From JAWKJY01 sp041393535 (GTDB lineage: Bacteria; Actinomycetota; Thermoleophilia; Gaiellales; Gaiellaceae), in assembly GCA_041393535.1 (NCBI GenBank), contig JAWKJY010000004.1, positions 248,001 to 312,000 of the forward strand: 64,000 bases of DNA, given 5' to 3'. The position numbers were made by a program, and so were the translations under genes. Below the pieces are notes generated by a model that worked only from the letters and a program-made list of their open reading frames with translations, searched no databases and was not told where the DNA came from. Below, piece after piece: positions 20,850 to 28,676 of the stretch (its first letter is position 1; each line of letters starts with the position of its first letter).

Positions 20850-21218
20850 CTACTCCACCAGCAGGAGGACGGCGACGGCGAGGAGCAGGCAGCAGAACGC
20901 GAGCACGAGCACGCGCGACGAGAGGCGCCGCTGGATCGCCGTGCCCGCGAGCACGCCGGCCAGGCCGGGGCCGCCGACGAGCGCGGCGGCCTCCCAGTCC
21001 ACCCGGCCGAGGACGGCGTAGACGGCGACCCCGAACGCGGCGGTCAGGCCGATCGCCGCGAGCGACGTCCCCGACGCGTCCTTCGGCGCGAACGCGAGCC
21101 CGGCGATCAGGGCGGGGATGACCACGATCCCGCCGCCAACGCCGAAGACGGCCGCGATCACCCCGGCCGCGACGCCGAGCGCGACGTACGCGATGGTCGG
21201 GTTTCGCGGCGCCGGCAC
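20850..21218 (-). CDS. half-size TauE/SafE family membrane protein, first of a pair
   Basis: A 122-residue product with about four hydrophobic helices: IAYVALGVAAGVIAAVFGVG, the glycine motif GVGGGIVVIPALI, then ALVGGPGLAGVLAGTAIQRR and LVLAFCCLLLAVAVLLLVE. It has the same TauE/SafE half-repeat as the downstream gene and no linker or second half. GTG 21218 is chosen because the hydrophobic start follows and a GATACT box sits 6 nt upstream. The tandem order with 3 nt between genes, and no frame in which they fuse, argues for two subunits rather than a broken gene. Transported anion unknown. Confidence 0.82.
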   Translation of the reverse strand: MPAPRNPTIAYVALGVAAGVIAAVFGVGGGIVVIPALIAGLAFAPKDASGTSLAAIGLTAAFGVAVYAVLGRVDWEAAALVGGPGLAGVLAGTAIQRRLSSRVLVLAFCCLLLAVAVLLLVE

Positions 21219-21246
21219 GTGCGTAGTATCCGGGGCAGGCCCGCCG
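21219..21246. promoter_or_regulatory. overlapping divergent promoters, TauE-like pair and otsB
   Basis: The sequence GTAGTATCC gives TAGTAT on the plus strand and GATACT on the minus strand, overlapping. The minus -10 ends 6 nt before GTG 21218. The plus -10 (about 21224-21229) predicts a short leader of about 11 nt before ATG 21247. Only one direction can be bound at a time, so the two operons may be expressed alternately. Confidence 0.55.
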
Positions 21247-22014
21247 ATGCCGACGCCCGCCGCCGATCGCACCTCGCCCGCCGCGCGCGCCGCGCAGCTC
21301 GCCCCGCTGCGGGAGCGCCCGTCGGAGAGCGCGATCGTGCTCGACGTCGACGGGACGCTCGCGCCGATCGTGCCCCGCCCCGAGCTGGCCGCCGTCCCCC
21401 CGGCGACCCGCGTCGCGCTCGCCCGGCTGGTCGAGCGCTACCTCCTCGTCGCCTGCGTCAGCGGCCGCCCCGGGGCCGAGGCGGAGGCGCTCGTCGGCGT
21501 CCCCGGGATCCGCGCGATCGGGAACCACGGGCTCGAGCTCGACCCCCGCGCCGCCGACCTCGCCCGCGGGATCGCCGCCTTCCGGGAGGAGATCGAGCCG
21601 CGCTGGCCGATCGAGGACAAGCGCCTCTCGCTCAGCCTCCACTACCGCGACGTCGCGGACGAGACGGTCGCGCTGGCCGGCCTGACCGAGATCGCCGAGC
21701 TCGCCCGCGAGCAGGGGCTCGAGGCGCGCTGGGGCCGCAAGGTGCTGGAGATCCGGCCGGCGCACGCGACCGACAAGGGGGTCGCCGTCTCGGCGCTCGT
21801 CCAGGCCTCGGGCGCGCGCCTCGGCCTGTTCGCCGGCGACGACGCGACCGACGTCGACGCCTTCCGCGGGCTCGCCGCGCTGCCGCTCGACCACGCGGTC
21901 GCCGTCGGCGTGCTCTCGCCCGAGGCGCCGCGCTCGCTCTACACGACGGCGACGCTGCTCGTCGAGGGCACCGAGGGGCTGCGCGCGCTGCTCGACGAGC
22001 TGGGAGCCTGCTGA
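21247..22014 (+). CDS. otsB: trehalose-6-phosphate phosphatase
   Basis: The 255-residue HAD enzyme has IVLDVDGTLAPIVPRPE (nucleophile Asp), ACVSGRPGAEA, IGNHGLEL and the C-terminal LFAGDDATDVDAF, the order and spacing of OtsB. The Lys in WGRKVLEIRPAHATDKG matches the OtsB motif as well. It dephosphorylates trehalose-6-phosphate to trehalose. No otsA lies in the window, so the substrate would be made elsewhere. Glucosyl-3-phosphoglycerate-type phosphatases are similar, but the VLEIRP-x4-DKG motif favours OtsB. ATG 21247 begins just after the divergent promoter. Confidence 0.9.
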   Translation: MPTPAADRTSPAARAAQLAPLRERPSESAIVLDVDGTLAPIVPRPELAAVPPATRVALARLVERYLLVACVSGRPGAEAEALVGVPGIRAIGNHGLELDPRAADLARGIAAFREEIEPRWPIEDKRLSLSLHYRDVADETVALAGLTEIAELAREQGLEARWGRKVLEIRPAHATDKGVAVSALVQASGARLGLFAGDDATDVDAFRGLAALPLDHAVAVGVLSPEAPRSLYTTATLLVEGTEGLRALLDELGAC

Positions 22015-22017
22015 GCG

Positions 22018-22037
22018 GGCGGCCGGCCACGGCCGCC
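22018..22037 (+). terminator. hairpin after otsB
   Basis: GGCGGCC and GGCCGCC pair around a 6-nt loop, 3 nt after the otsB stop. A TACACT hexamer at 22041-22046, probably the promoter of the nitrilase operon, follows directly. No T tract. Confidence 0.5.
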
Positions 22038-22078
22038 GCGTACACTGCCCGCGCCCACGACCGAGGAGCGTGCAGCGG

Positions 22079-22990
22079 ATGAGCCTCGAGGACGAGCGCC
22101 GCATCACCGTCGCGATCATCCAGCCGGCGGCCTGGGGGTCGCCGGCGTCCTTCGACGCGGACGCGAACCGCGCCCGGCTGCTCGGCCTGATCGAGCGCGC
22201 CTGCGAGGAGCACCGCCCCGACCTGGTGGGGCTGCCCGAGATCGCGTCGGCGCCGTACTTCTGCGGCTCGCACGACCCGCGCTACTGGGAGCTCGCCGAG
22301 CCGGTGCCCGGGCCGACGACCGACGCGGTCGGCGCCCTGGCCGCGCGCCACGGCTGCACCGTCCTCGGCGGCATCTTCGAGAAGGGCGAGGTCGAGGGCG
22401 AGTACTACGGGTCGTGCTTCTGCGTCGGCCCCGACGGCAGGACCGTCCCGGCGCGGATCCCCGACGGCCGCACGTTCCCGGCGGCGCGCAAGATCCACAT
22501 CCCGACGGTCTACGCGAAGGGCATGGCGACCGACGAGAAGTACTGGTTCCGCCCGGCCCAGGGCATCTCGACCTTCGACACCGCGGTCGGCCGGATCGGG
22601 ATCCTGATCTGCTACGACCGCTCCTTCCCCGAGGCCTGGCGCACGCTCGTGCTGCAGGGCGCCGACGCGGTCTTCGTCCCGGTCGCCTCGAACGGCTTCC
22701 GCGAGGAGCTGTTCCTCGCCGAGCTGCGCACGCGCGCGAACGAGAACGGGATCTGGGCGCTCGCCTCGAACCGGGCGGGCGTCGAGGCGGTCGAGGGCGT
22801 CGAGGTCTGCATGTTCGGGACGTCCTGCATCGTCGACCCGTCGGGCGAGGTCGTCGCGCGCGGCTCGTCCGGGTCGGAGGGCAGGGGCGACGAGATCGTC
22901 GTCGCGGAGATCGACCTGGCCGAGGTGGCCCGCCAGCGCGTCCGCGTCCCGTTCCTGCGCGACCGCCGGCCCGAGGTCTACGTCCTTTGA
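22079..22990 (+). CDS. nitrilase-superfamily amidohydrolase, N-carbamoylputrescine amidase-like
   Basis: The 303-residue cytoplasmic enzyme has the nitrilase Glu-Lys-Cys triad: Glu in LVGLPEIASAPYF, Lys in AARKIHIP and Cys in ILICYDRSFPEA. The insertion KGMATDEKYWFRPA and the EKYWF stretch resemble N-carbamoylputrescine amidases (polyamine synthesis) and beta-ureidopropionases, which cleave N-carbamoyl amides. ATG 22079 follows a GAGGAGCG ribosome site, and a TACACT box lies 33 nt upstream. The stop overlaps the start of the CoA-transferase gene (TTGA). No agmatine deiminase is nearby, so the substrate remains open. Confidence 0.85.
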   Translation: MSLEDERRITVAIIQPAAWGSPASFDADANRARLLGLIERACEEHRPDLVGLPEIASAPYFCGSHDPRYWELAEPVPGPTTDAVGALAARHGCTVLGGIFEKGEVEGEYYGSCFCVGPDGRTVPARIPDGRTFPAARKIHIPTVYAKGMATDEKYWFRPAQGISTFDTAVGRIGILICYDRSFPEAWRTLVLQGADAVFVPVASNGFREELFLAELRTRANENGIWALASNRAGVEAVEGVEVCMFGTSCIVDPSGEVVARGSSGSEGRGDEIVVAEIDLAEVARQRVRVPFLRDRRPEVYVL

Positions 22991-24180
22991 GCGGCCCGCT
23001 CGACGGCGTCGTCGTCGTCGACCTGACGCAGAACGTCGCCGGGCCGTTCTGCACGATGCACCTGGGCGACCTCGGCGCCGACGTGCTGAAGGTCGAGCCG
23101 ATCGGGGTCGGCGACACGGCGCGGAGCTACGGACCGCCCCTCCCGGGCGGCGAGCGGGCCGGGTTCCTCAGCCTGAACCGCAACAAGCGCTCGCTCGCGA
23201 TCGACCTCAAGGCCCCCGAGGGCCGCGACATCGCGCAGGAGCTCGCCGGGGAGGCGGACGTGATCGTCGAGAACTTCCGGCCGGGGGTGATGGAGCGCCT
23301 CGGGCTGGGCTACGCGCAGCTCGCCGAGCGGCGCCCCGGGCTCGTCTTCGCGACGATCAGCGGCTTCGGCGAGGGCAGCCCGTACGCCGCCCTCGGCGGG
23401 CTCGACCTGATCGCGCAGGGGATGAGCGGGCTGATGAGCGTCACCGGCGAGAGCGCGGAGCGGCCGCCGGTGAAGGCGGGCGTGCCGATCACCGACCTCA
23501 CGTCGGGCCTGCTCTGCTGCATCGCGATCCTCGGCGCGCTCCGTCACCGCGACGCGACCGGCGCGGGCCAGCGCGTCGAGACCTCCCTGCTCGACGCGGG
23601 CCTCGGGCTGTCCGTCTGGGAGGCGGCCGAGTGGTTCGGCACCGCGACGCGACCTGAGCCGCTCGGCTCGGCGCACCGCCACGCGGCCCCGTACGAGGCG
23701 CTGCCGACGAGCGACGGCTGGGTGAACGTCGGCGGCTCGAACCAGCGGCTCTGGGAGTCGATCTGCGCCACCCTCGGCTGCCCGGAGCTGATCGCCGACC
23801 CGCGCTTCGTCGACAACCTCTCGCGCCGCCGCAACCGGGCCGAGCTCGCCGCGCTGCTCGCCGAGCGGACCCGCCTGCGGACGACCGACGACCTCGTCGA
23901 GGCGCTCGCCGGGGCCGGCGTCCCGGTCGGGCCGATCCTCCACTACGACGAGATCCTCGAGAGCGAGCACGCACGCGCACGCGAGATGGTCGTCCCGATC
24001 GAGCACCCCACCGCCGGGCCGCAGCGCGTGCTCGGGACGCCGTACAAGCTCTCGGCCTCCCGCGCCGGCGTCCGCTTCCCCGCGCCCACGCTCGGGCAGC
24101 ACACCGACGAGATCCTCGCCGCGCTCGGGCGGGACGCCGCCGCGATCGCCGACCTGCGCGCCCGCGGCGTCGTCGCCTAG
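22987..24180 (+). CDS. CaiB/BaiF family (type III) CoA-transferase
   Basis: The 397-residue enzyme begins GPLDGVVVVDLTQNVAGPFC and shows LGADVLKVEP, NRNKRSLAIDLK, VIVENFRPGVMERLGL and DLIAQGMSG, all standard for family III CoA-transferases such as formyl-CoA or succinyl-CoA transferases. The catalytic Asp lies in PITDLTSG. These enzymes move CoA between carboxylic acids; the acids cannot be inferred. The start is TTG 22987, overlapping the nitrilase stop by 4 nt, so both are translated together. Its TAG stop overlaps the stop of the opposing decarboxylase gene. Confidence 0.92.
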   Translation: MSGPLDGVVVVDLTQNVAGPFCTMHLGDLGADVLKVEPIGVGDTARSYGPPLPGGERAGFLSLNRNKRSLAIDLKAPEGRDIAQELAGEADVIVENFRPGVMERLGLGYAQLAERRPGLVFATISGFGEGSPYAALGGLDLIAQGMSGLMSVTGESAERPPVKAGVPITDLTSGLLCCIAILGALRHRDATGAGQRVETSLLDAGLGLSVWEAAEWFGTATRPEPLGSAHRHAAPYEALPTSDGWVNVGGSNQRLWESICATLGCPELIADPRFVDNLSRRRNRAELAALLAERTRLRTTDDLVEALAGAGVPVGPILHYDEILESEHARAREMVVPIEHPTAGPQRVLGTPYKLSASRAGVRFPAPTLGQHTDEILAALGRDAAAIADLRARGVVA

Positions 24181-25490
24181 CCGTCCGCGACGCGGCGGAG
24201 CGCCGCCCAGGCGCGGCGCACGTCCGTCTCGGTCGTCTGCGGCCCGCCGATCGCGATCCGCAGGCAGACCCGCCCGTCGAGCCTCGTGTGCGAGAGGAAC
24301 AGCTCGCCGGTCGCGTTCGCGGCCTCGAGGATGCGGAGGTTCTCCTCGTCGGACGCGTCGCGGCGGAAGCACACGAGCGCGAGGCTGCGCGGGGCGGCCA
24401 GCTCCCAGCCGGGGGCCGCCTCGACGAGCTGCTCGACGAGGCCTGCGAGGCGAACGTGCTCGCGGATCCGCGCCTGCAGCCCGCTGCGCCCGTGGCAGCG
24501 GATCACGGCCCAGAGCTTCAGCGAGCGGAAGCGCCGGCCGAGCGCGGGGCCGTACTCGGACAGGCTGTCGGCCTGATCGGGCGTGCGCAGGTACTCGGGC
24601 ACGAGGCTGAAGGCGTCCCGGAAGGCGTCGGGTCGGCTCGTCCAGAGCGCCGAGCAGTCCATCGGGGTCGCGAGCCACTTGTGGGGGTTGACGACGAGCG
24701 AGTCCGCAAGCTCGACGCCGGCCTGCGAGGCGCGCAGCTCCGGGCAGACCCAGGATGACCCCGCCCAGGCCGCGTCGACGTGCAGCCACGCGCCCGCGTC
24801 GTGCGCCAGGCGAGCCGCGTCGGGGACGGGATCGACGGCGCCGCTCGACGTCGTGCCGACGGTGGCGACGACCGCCGCGACGTCCCCTGCGGCGAGCTCC
24901 TGCGCGAGGATGTCCGGCCGGAGCCGGTGGCCGGCGTCGCCCGGGACCTTGCGCACCTCGAGCTCGAGCAGGCGCGCGGCCTTGTCGATCGACGAGTGCG
25001 CGTGCTCGGAGCAGACGACGACCCGGCGGCCGGTGACCTGGCGCGCCGTCGCGAGCGCCGCGAGCGTCGACGTCGACGCGGTGTCCTCGATGTGGCCATG
25101 CCAGCCCGCGGGCAGGCCGAGCAGCTCCGCGAGCCAGGCCATGACGTGAAGCTCGAGCTCCGTCGACGCCGGCGACGTCCGCCAGAGGAAGGCGACCTGG
25201 TTGAGCGCCGCGGCGAGCAGCTCCGCGAGGATCCCCGGCTCGGAGGCGCTCGACGGGAAGTACGCGAGGAAGCGCGGGTGCTGCCAGTGCGTGCAGGCGG
25301 GCAGGAGGATCTCGTCGACGTCGCGCAGCACGTCCGCGAAGGGCTCGGGCTCGTCCGGCGGCGAGGCCGGGAGCCGCTCCCGCACCTCGCCGGGCTGGAC
25401 GGGCGGCAGCACCGGCAGCTCGCCGACCCGCTCGAGGTAGCGCGCGGCCCACTCGAGCGCGGCCAGCCCGTCGCGGCGCAGGTCGGTCAC
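24177..25490 (-). CDS. PLP-dependent aromatic amino acid / group II decarboxylase
   Basis: The 437-residue enzyme has HPRFLAYFPSSASEPGILAE, TSPASTELELHVM, SEHAHSSIDKAAR (His stacking on PLP), HVDAAWAGS (Asp pairing with the pyridine N) and VNPHKWLATPMDCS with the Schiff-base Lys. These are hallmarks of group II decarboxylases (aromatic-L-amino-acid, tyrosine or tryptophan). The length is near 470 of typical members. GTG 25490 is chosen over an upstream extension that is low-complexity; GGGGAG lies about 9 nt before it. The gene is monocistronic. Which amino acid is used cannot be stated; a tyramine-, tryptamine- or phenethylamine-forming role is possible. Confidence 0.88.
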   Translation of the reverse strand: MTDLRRDGLAALEWAARYLERVGELPVLPPVQPGEVRERLPASPPDEPEPFADVLRDVDEILLPACTHWQHPRFLAYFPSSASEPGILAELLAAALNQVAFLWRTSPASTELELHVMAWLAELLGLPAGWHGHIEDTASTSTLAALATARQVTGRRVVVCSEHAHSSIDKAARLLELEVRKVPGDAGHRLRPDILAQELAAGDVAAVVATVGTTSSGAVDPVPDAARLAHDAGAWLHVDAAWAGSSWVCPELRASQAGVELADSLVVNPHKWLATPMDCSALWTSRPDAFRDAFSLVPEYLRTPDQADSLSEYGPALGRRFRSLKLWAVIRCHGRSGLQARIREHVRLAGLVEQLVEAAPGWELAAPRSLALVCFRRDASDEENLRILEAANATGELFLSHTRLDGRVCLRIAIGGPQTTETDVRRAWAALRRVADG

Positions 25491-25643
25491 CGGCGGGCTC
25501 CCCGGGCACGCGGCGGGGCGGGCGAGGCTGCGTCGGCTGGGCCCCTGTGGCGGCGGGCCGGCGCCGGCCCCTGTCCGCCGGGGACGGATCGGCACACGTC
25601 CGTGACGCTTCCGGCACGATCGCGGCACGGGTCGTCACGGACA
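25491..25643. other. intergenic with inverted repeats
   Basis: GTCCGTGACG (near 25599-25608) is repeated inverted as CGTCACGGAC at about 25633-25642, separated by 24 bases that include TTCCGGCACGA (25609-25619). This lies immediately upstream of the second dispersed element and could be part of its control region. No coding potential is apparent. Confidence 0.45.
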
Positions 25644-25723
25644 CGTGACACGTCCGACGCTACGCTCGATCGCGGGTGGAGGCGCGGGGTGGCCCCTCGG
25701 GCGGCCGAAGGGGACGTGTCACG
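25644..25723 (+). repeat. dispersed intergenic element, copy 2, flanked by a 12-bp inverted repeat
   Basis: The core 25645-25700 matches 330-385 at 50 of 56 positions. In this copy CGTGACACGTCC (25644-25655) and GGACGTGTCACG (25712-25723) form a perfect 12-bp inverted repeat enclosing the core. TACGCT (25661-25666) is a candidate -10 box. The layout suggests either a structured small RNA or a binding site array. It is upstream of the decarboxylase on the minus strand and beyond the 3' end of polX. Confidence 0.6.
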
Positions 25724-25797
25724 GAAGGACATGCCCGGCGGGGCCGAGCCCGGCGCGCGCTCGGCCGCCGACCCGCGCCGCCGCGCGAGCGGCGCCC

Positions 25798-27534
25798 TCA
25801 CGCGGAGCCCTTGCGCCGGCGCGCGAGGTCGGCCCACGGCAGCGTGTTCAGCACGTCCTCGCGCCGCAGCCAGGCCCGCCGCGCCTGGGCGACCGCGAGG
25901 TCGGCGTAGTCGAGCGCGGCGGTGGAGTGCCCGTCGCTCGTGCAGACGATCCGCACGCCCGCCGCGGCCGCCGCCCTGGCGTGCGCGTCGCGCAGGTCCA
26001 GCCGGTCGGGCTGGCCGTTGATCTCGAGCACCGTCCCCGTCTCGGCCGCGCGCGCGAACACCGCGTCGAGGTCGAGCTCGTACGGCGGCCGCGTGTTGAT
26101 CTTCCTGCCGGTCAGGTGGCCGATGCAGTCGACGTGCGGGTGCTCGATCGCTGCGAGCAGCCGCGCCGTCAGCGCGTCCCGGCCGTCCCGGAAGCCCGCG
26201 TGCACGGACGCGACGACCCAGTCGCAGGCGGCCAGCTGGTCGTCGGGCAGGTCGAGCGACCCGTCCGCGCGAATGTCGACCTCGACGCCGGAGAGGACGG
26301 TCAGCCCGTCGAGCCGCGCGTTCAGCTCGGCGATCGCCTCCGCCTGCCGCTCCAGGCGCCCGTCCTTCAGCCGCTTCGCGTGGTCGCAGATCGCGAGGTA
26401 CTCGTACCCCCGCGCGAGGGCGGCGAGCGCCATCTCCTCGAGCGTCGCCTTCCCGTCCGACCACGTGGTGTGGCAGTGCAGGTCGCCGCGCAGGTCGCCC
26501 GGGGCGACGAGCGCCGGCAGGCCCCCCGCCCGGGCCGCCTCGAGCTCCCCGGCGCCTTCGCGCAGCTCCGGCGGGATCCACGCGTAGCCGAGGAACGCGT
26601 ACAGCTCGTCCTCGCGCTCGTGCGTCACCGTCTCGCCGGTCTCCTCGACCTTCACGCCCCATTCGGAGATCGACAGCCCCCGGCGCACCGCCTCCTCGCG
26701 CAGCGCGACGTTGTGCGCCTTCGAGCCCGTGAAGTGCTGGAGGAGGTTGCCGTAGCAGGCCGGCGGCACGACGCGGAGGTCGACCTGCAGCCCGTCCTGG
26801 CCGACGACCGTGACCTTCGTGTCCCCGCGCGCAACGACGTCCGCGACGAACGGGAGCGTCGCGAAGTGCTCGATCAGGGCCGCGGCATCCGACGACGTGG
26901 CGATCACGTCGACGTCCTTCACGGTCTCGCAGCGCCGCCGCACCGAGCCCGCCTCCGAGACGCGGTCGCACGCCGGGTGAGCGCGCAGCTCCGCGACGAC
27001 GGCCTCCACGACCGGCAGCGCGCGCCCCAGCAGCGCCCGCCCGGTCCGGACGTCGCTCGCCGGCCGCGCGACGTACGCGAGCACCTTCTCCTCGGTCTTC
27101 GCACCGAGGCCCGGGAGGTCGCGCAGGCGGCCCTCCTCGGCAGCCGCCCTGAGGTCGGCGAGCGAGGCGACGCCGAGGCGCTCCCTGACCAGGCGGATCG
27201 TCTTCGGCCCGAGCCCCGGCACGCGGAGGAGCTCGACGAGCCCCTCGGGAACGCGCTCGCGCACCTTCCGCAGGGCGTTGAGGTCGCCCGTCTCGACCAG
27301 CTCCACGATCTTCGACTCGATCGTCGCGCCGATCCCGTCGAGCCTCGTCGCCGTCCCCTCGAGCGCGAGGCGAGCGACGGGCGTCGCGGAGTCGCGGATC
27401 CGCTGCGCCGCCTTGCGGTACGCGGCGAGCCGGAAACGATCCGCGCCGTCGAGCTCGAGCAGGTCGGAGAGGAGCTCGAAGCGGGCGGCCAGCTCCGCGT
27501 TCGTCGGCAGCTCGGGCGCCACAGTCGCGATCAT
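25798..27534 (-). CDS. polX: DNA polymerase/3'-5' exonuclease PolX
   Basis: The 578-residue enzyme has the normal PolX length and order. Two helix-hairpin-helix segments occur first (DGIGATIESKIVELVETG, VPGLGPKTIRLV, LPGLGAKTEEKV). The family X polymerase palm follows, with RRRCETVKDVDVIATS (catalytic Asp pair) and GLQVDLRVVPPACYGN. A C-terminal PHP exonuclease domain begins at about 330: GDLHCHTTWSDGKATLEEM, CDHAKRL, VLSGVEVDI and SDGHSTAAL. It acts in base-excision and gap-filling repair. ATG 27534 is the natural start. It is divergent from a glycosyltransferase gene only 9 nt away, so its promoter lies inside that gene's 5' end. Confidence 0.95.
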   Translation of the reverse strand: MIATVAPELPTNAELAARFELLSDLLELDGADRFRLAAYRKAAQRIRDSATPVARLALEGTATRLDGIGATIESKIVELVETGDLNALRKVRERVPEGLVELLRVPGLGPKTIRLVRERLGVASLADLRAAAEEGRLRDLPGLGAKTEEKVLAYVARPASDVRTGRALLGRALPVVEAVVAELRAHPACDRVSEAGSVRRRCETVKDVDVIATSSDAAALIEHFATLPFVADVVARGDTKVTVVGQDGLQVDLRVVPPACYGNLLQHFTGSKAHNVALREEAVRRGLSISEWGVKVEETGETVTHEREDELYAFLGYAWIPPELREGAGELEAARAGGLPALVAPGDLRGDLHCHTTWSDGKATLEEMALAALARGYEYLAICDHAKRLKDGRLERQAEAIAELNARLDGLTVLSGVEVDIRADGSLDLPDDQLAACDWVVASVHAGFRDGRDALTARLLAAIEHPHVDCIGHLTGRKINTRPPYELDLDAVFARAAETGTVLEINGQPDRLDLRDAHARAAAAAGVRIVCTSDGHSTAALDYADLAVAQARRAWLRREDVLNTLPWADLARRRKGSA

Positions 27535-27543
27535 ACGGCGACG

Positions 27544-28266
27544 ATGCTGGTCGTCTGCCTCCCGACCTACAACGAGCGCGAGAACCTCGAGCGGATGGTG
27601 CGCGCGCTCGGCGCGGTCTTCGCCGGGCACCGCCTCGACGCCCGCGTGCTCGTCGTCGACGACGGTTCGCCCGACGGGACGGGCGAGATCGCGGACCGGC
27701 TGGCGGACGACCTCCCCTGGGTCTGGGTGCTGCACCGGCCGGTCAAGGAGGGCCTCGGCCCCGCCTACCTCGCCGGGTTCCGCGAGGCGCTCGCGCGGGG
27801 CGCCGACCTCGTGGCCGAGATGGACTGCGACTTCTCGCACGACCCGGCCGACCTGCCTCGGCTCGTGGTCGCGTGCGCCGAGGCGGACCTCGCGCTCGGA
27901 TCGCGCTACGTCCGCGGCGGCGGCGTGCGGAACTGGGGGCTGGTCCGGCGCGCGATCAGCCGCGGCGGCTCGCGGTACGCGCAGCTCCTGCTCGGCCTCG
28001 GGGTGCGCGACCTGACCGGCGGCTTCAAGTGCTACCGGCGCGGCGTCCTCGAGCGGATCGACCTCGGCGCGATCACGTCGCGCGGGTACGCCTTCCAGAT
28101 CGAGACGACCTACCGCGCGATCCGCGCCGGGTTCCGGGTCGCGGAGGTGCCGATCACCTTCGTCGACCGCATCGAGGGCGGGTCGAAGATGACCCGCTCG
28201 ATCGTGCTCGAGGCGATCTGGAAGGTCCCGGCGCTCAGGCTCGCCGCCCTGTTCGGGCGGTTCTGA
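27544..28266 (+). CDS. polyprenol-phosphate mannosyltransferase-like GT2 glycosyltransferase
   Basis: The 240-residue product begins MLVVCLPTYNERENLERMV and has VLVVDDGSPDGTGEIAD, LVAEMDCDFSHDPADLP (DxD metal site), RYVRGGG and DLTGGFKCYRRGVLE. These closely match soluble dolichol/polyprenol-phosphate mannose synthases (Ppm1/DPM1 type). It would transfer a sugar from GDP-mannose to a lipid phosphate carrier at the cytoplasmic face. There is no C-terminal membrane domain, so it is the catalytic unit only. ATG 27544 lies 9 nt from the divergent polX ATG. The exact sugar donor is an inference from family. Confidence 0.88.
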   Translation: MLVVCLPTYNERENLERMVRALGAVFAGHRLDARVLVVDDGSPDGTGEIADRLADDLPWVWVLHRPVKEGLGPAYLAGFREALARGADLVAEMDCDFSHDPADLPRLVVACAEADLALGSRYVRGGGVRNWGLVRRAISRGGSRYAQLLLGLGVRDLTGGFKCYRRGVLERIDLGAITSRGYAFQIETTYRAIRAGFRVAEVPITFVDRIEGGSKMTRSIVLEAIWKVPALRLAALFGRF

Positions 28267-28306
28267 TCGCGCCGTCCCGGGGATCGGCCGCCTCGATCGC
28301 CACGGC

Positions 28307-28312
28307 TATACT
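28307..28312 (+). promoter_or_regulatory. -10 box of trxA
   Basis: TATACT, the best consensus hexamer in the window, is followed by seven C-rich bases and ATG 28320. This predicts a leaderless thioredoxin mRNA. No clear -35 box is seen at 17 bp. Confidence 0.65.
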
Positions 28313-28319
28313 CGCCCCC

Positions 28320-28643
28320 ATGGCCGAACTCGCTGAAGTTACCGATGCGACCTTCCAGGCGGAGGTCCTCCAGTCCGAGACCCCCGTCGTTGTCGACTTC
28401 TGGGCTCCCTGGTGCGGCCCCTGCCGCGTGATCGCGCCGATCCTCCAGGACATGGCGGCGACGAACCCCGGCGTGAAGTTCCTGAAGCTCAACGTCGACG
28501 ACAACCAGCAGACCGCGATCCAGTACAACGTCCTCTCGATCCCGACGGTGATCCTGTTCGAGAACGGCGAGGCGCAGGAGACCGTGGTCGGGGCCCGCCC
28601 GAAGAGCCACTTCGAGCAGGCCTGGGCGCGCTGGCTCGACTGA
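28320..28643 (+). CDS. trxA: thioredoxin
   Basis: A 107-residue cytoplasmic disulfide reductase with VVVDFWAPWCGPCRVIAPIL (active-site Cys32 and Cys35) and the cis-Pro loop IPTVILFENGE. The length and buried Asp match TrxA. It works with thioredoxin reductase, not seen here. Its first codons have a lower G+C content than neighbours, as is common for leaderless starts. It is transcribed alone, ending in a hairpin, and convergent with thiL. Confidence 0.96.
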   Translation: MAELAEVTDATFQAEVLQSETPVVVDFWAPWCGPCRVIAPILQDMAATNPGVKFLKLNVDDNQQTAIQYNVLSIPTVILFENGEAQETVVGARPKSHFEQAWARWLD

Positions 28644-28659
28644 GCGCGCCTCGGCGCGC
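28644..28659. terminator. hairpin between convergent trxA and thiL
   Basis: GCGCGCC-TC-GGCGCGC forms a 7-bp perfect stem directly after the trxA stop codon, in the 33-nt gap to the thiL stop. It may stop transcription from both sides. The 2-nt loop is small, so the real folded loop would be larger. Confidence 0.5.
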
Positions 28660-28676
28660 ACGCGTCGGCCCGGGGC

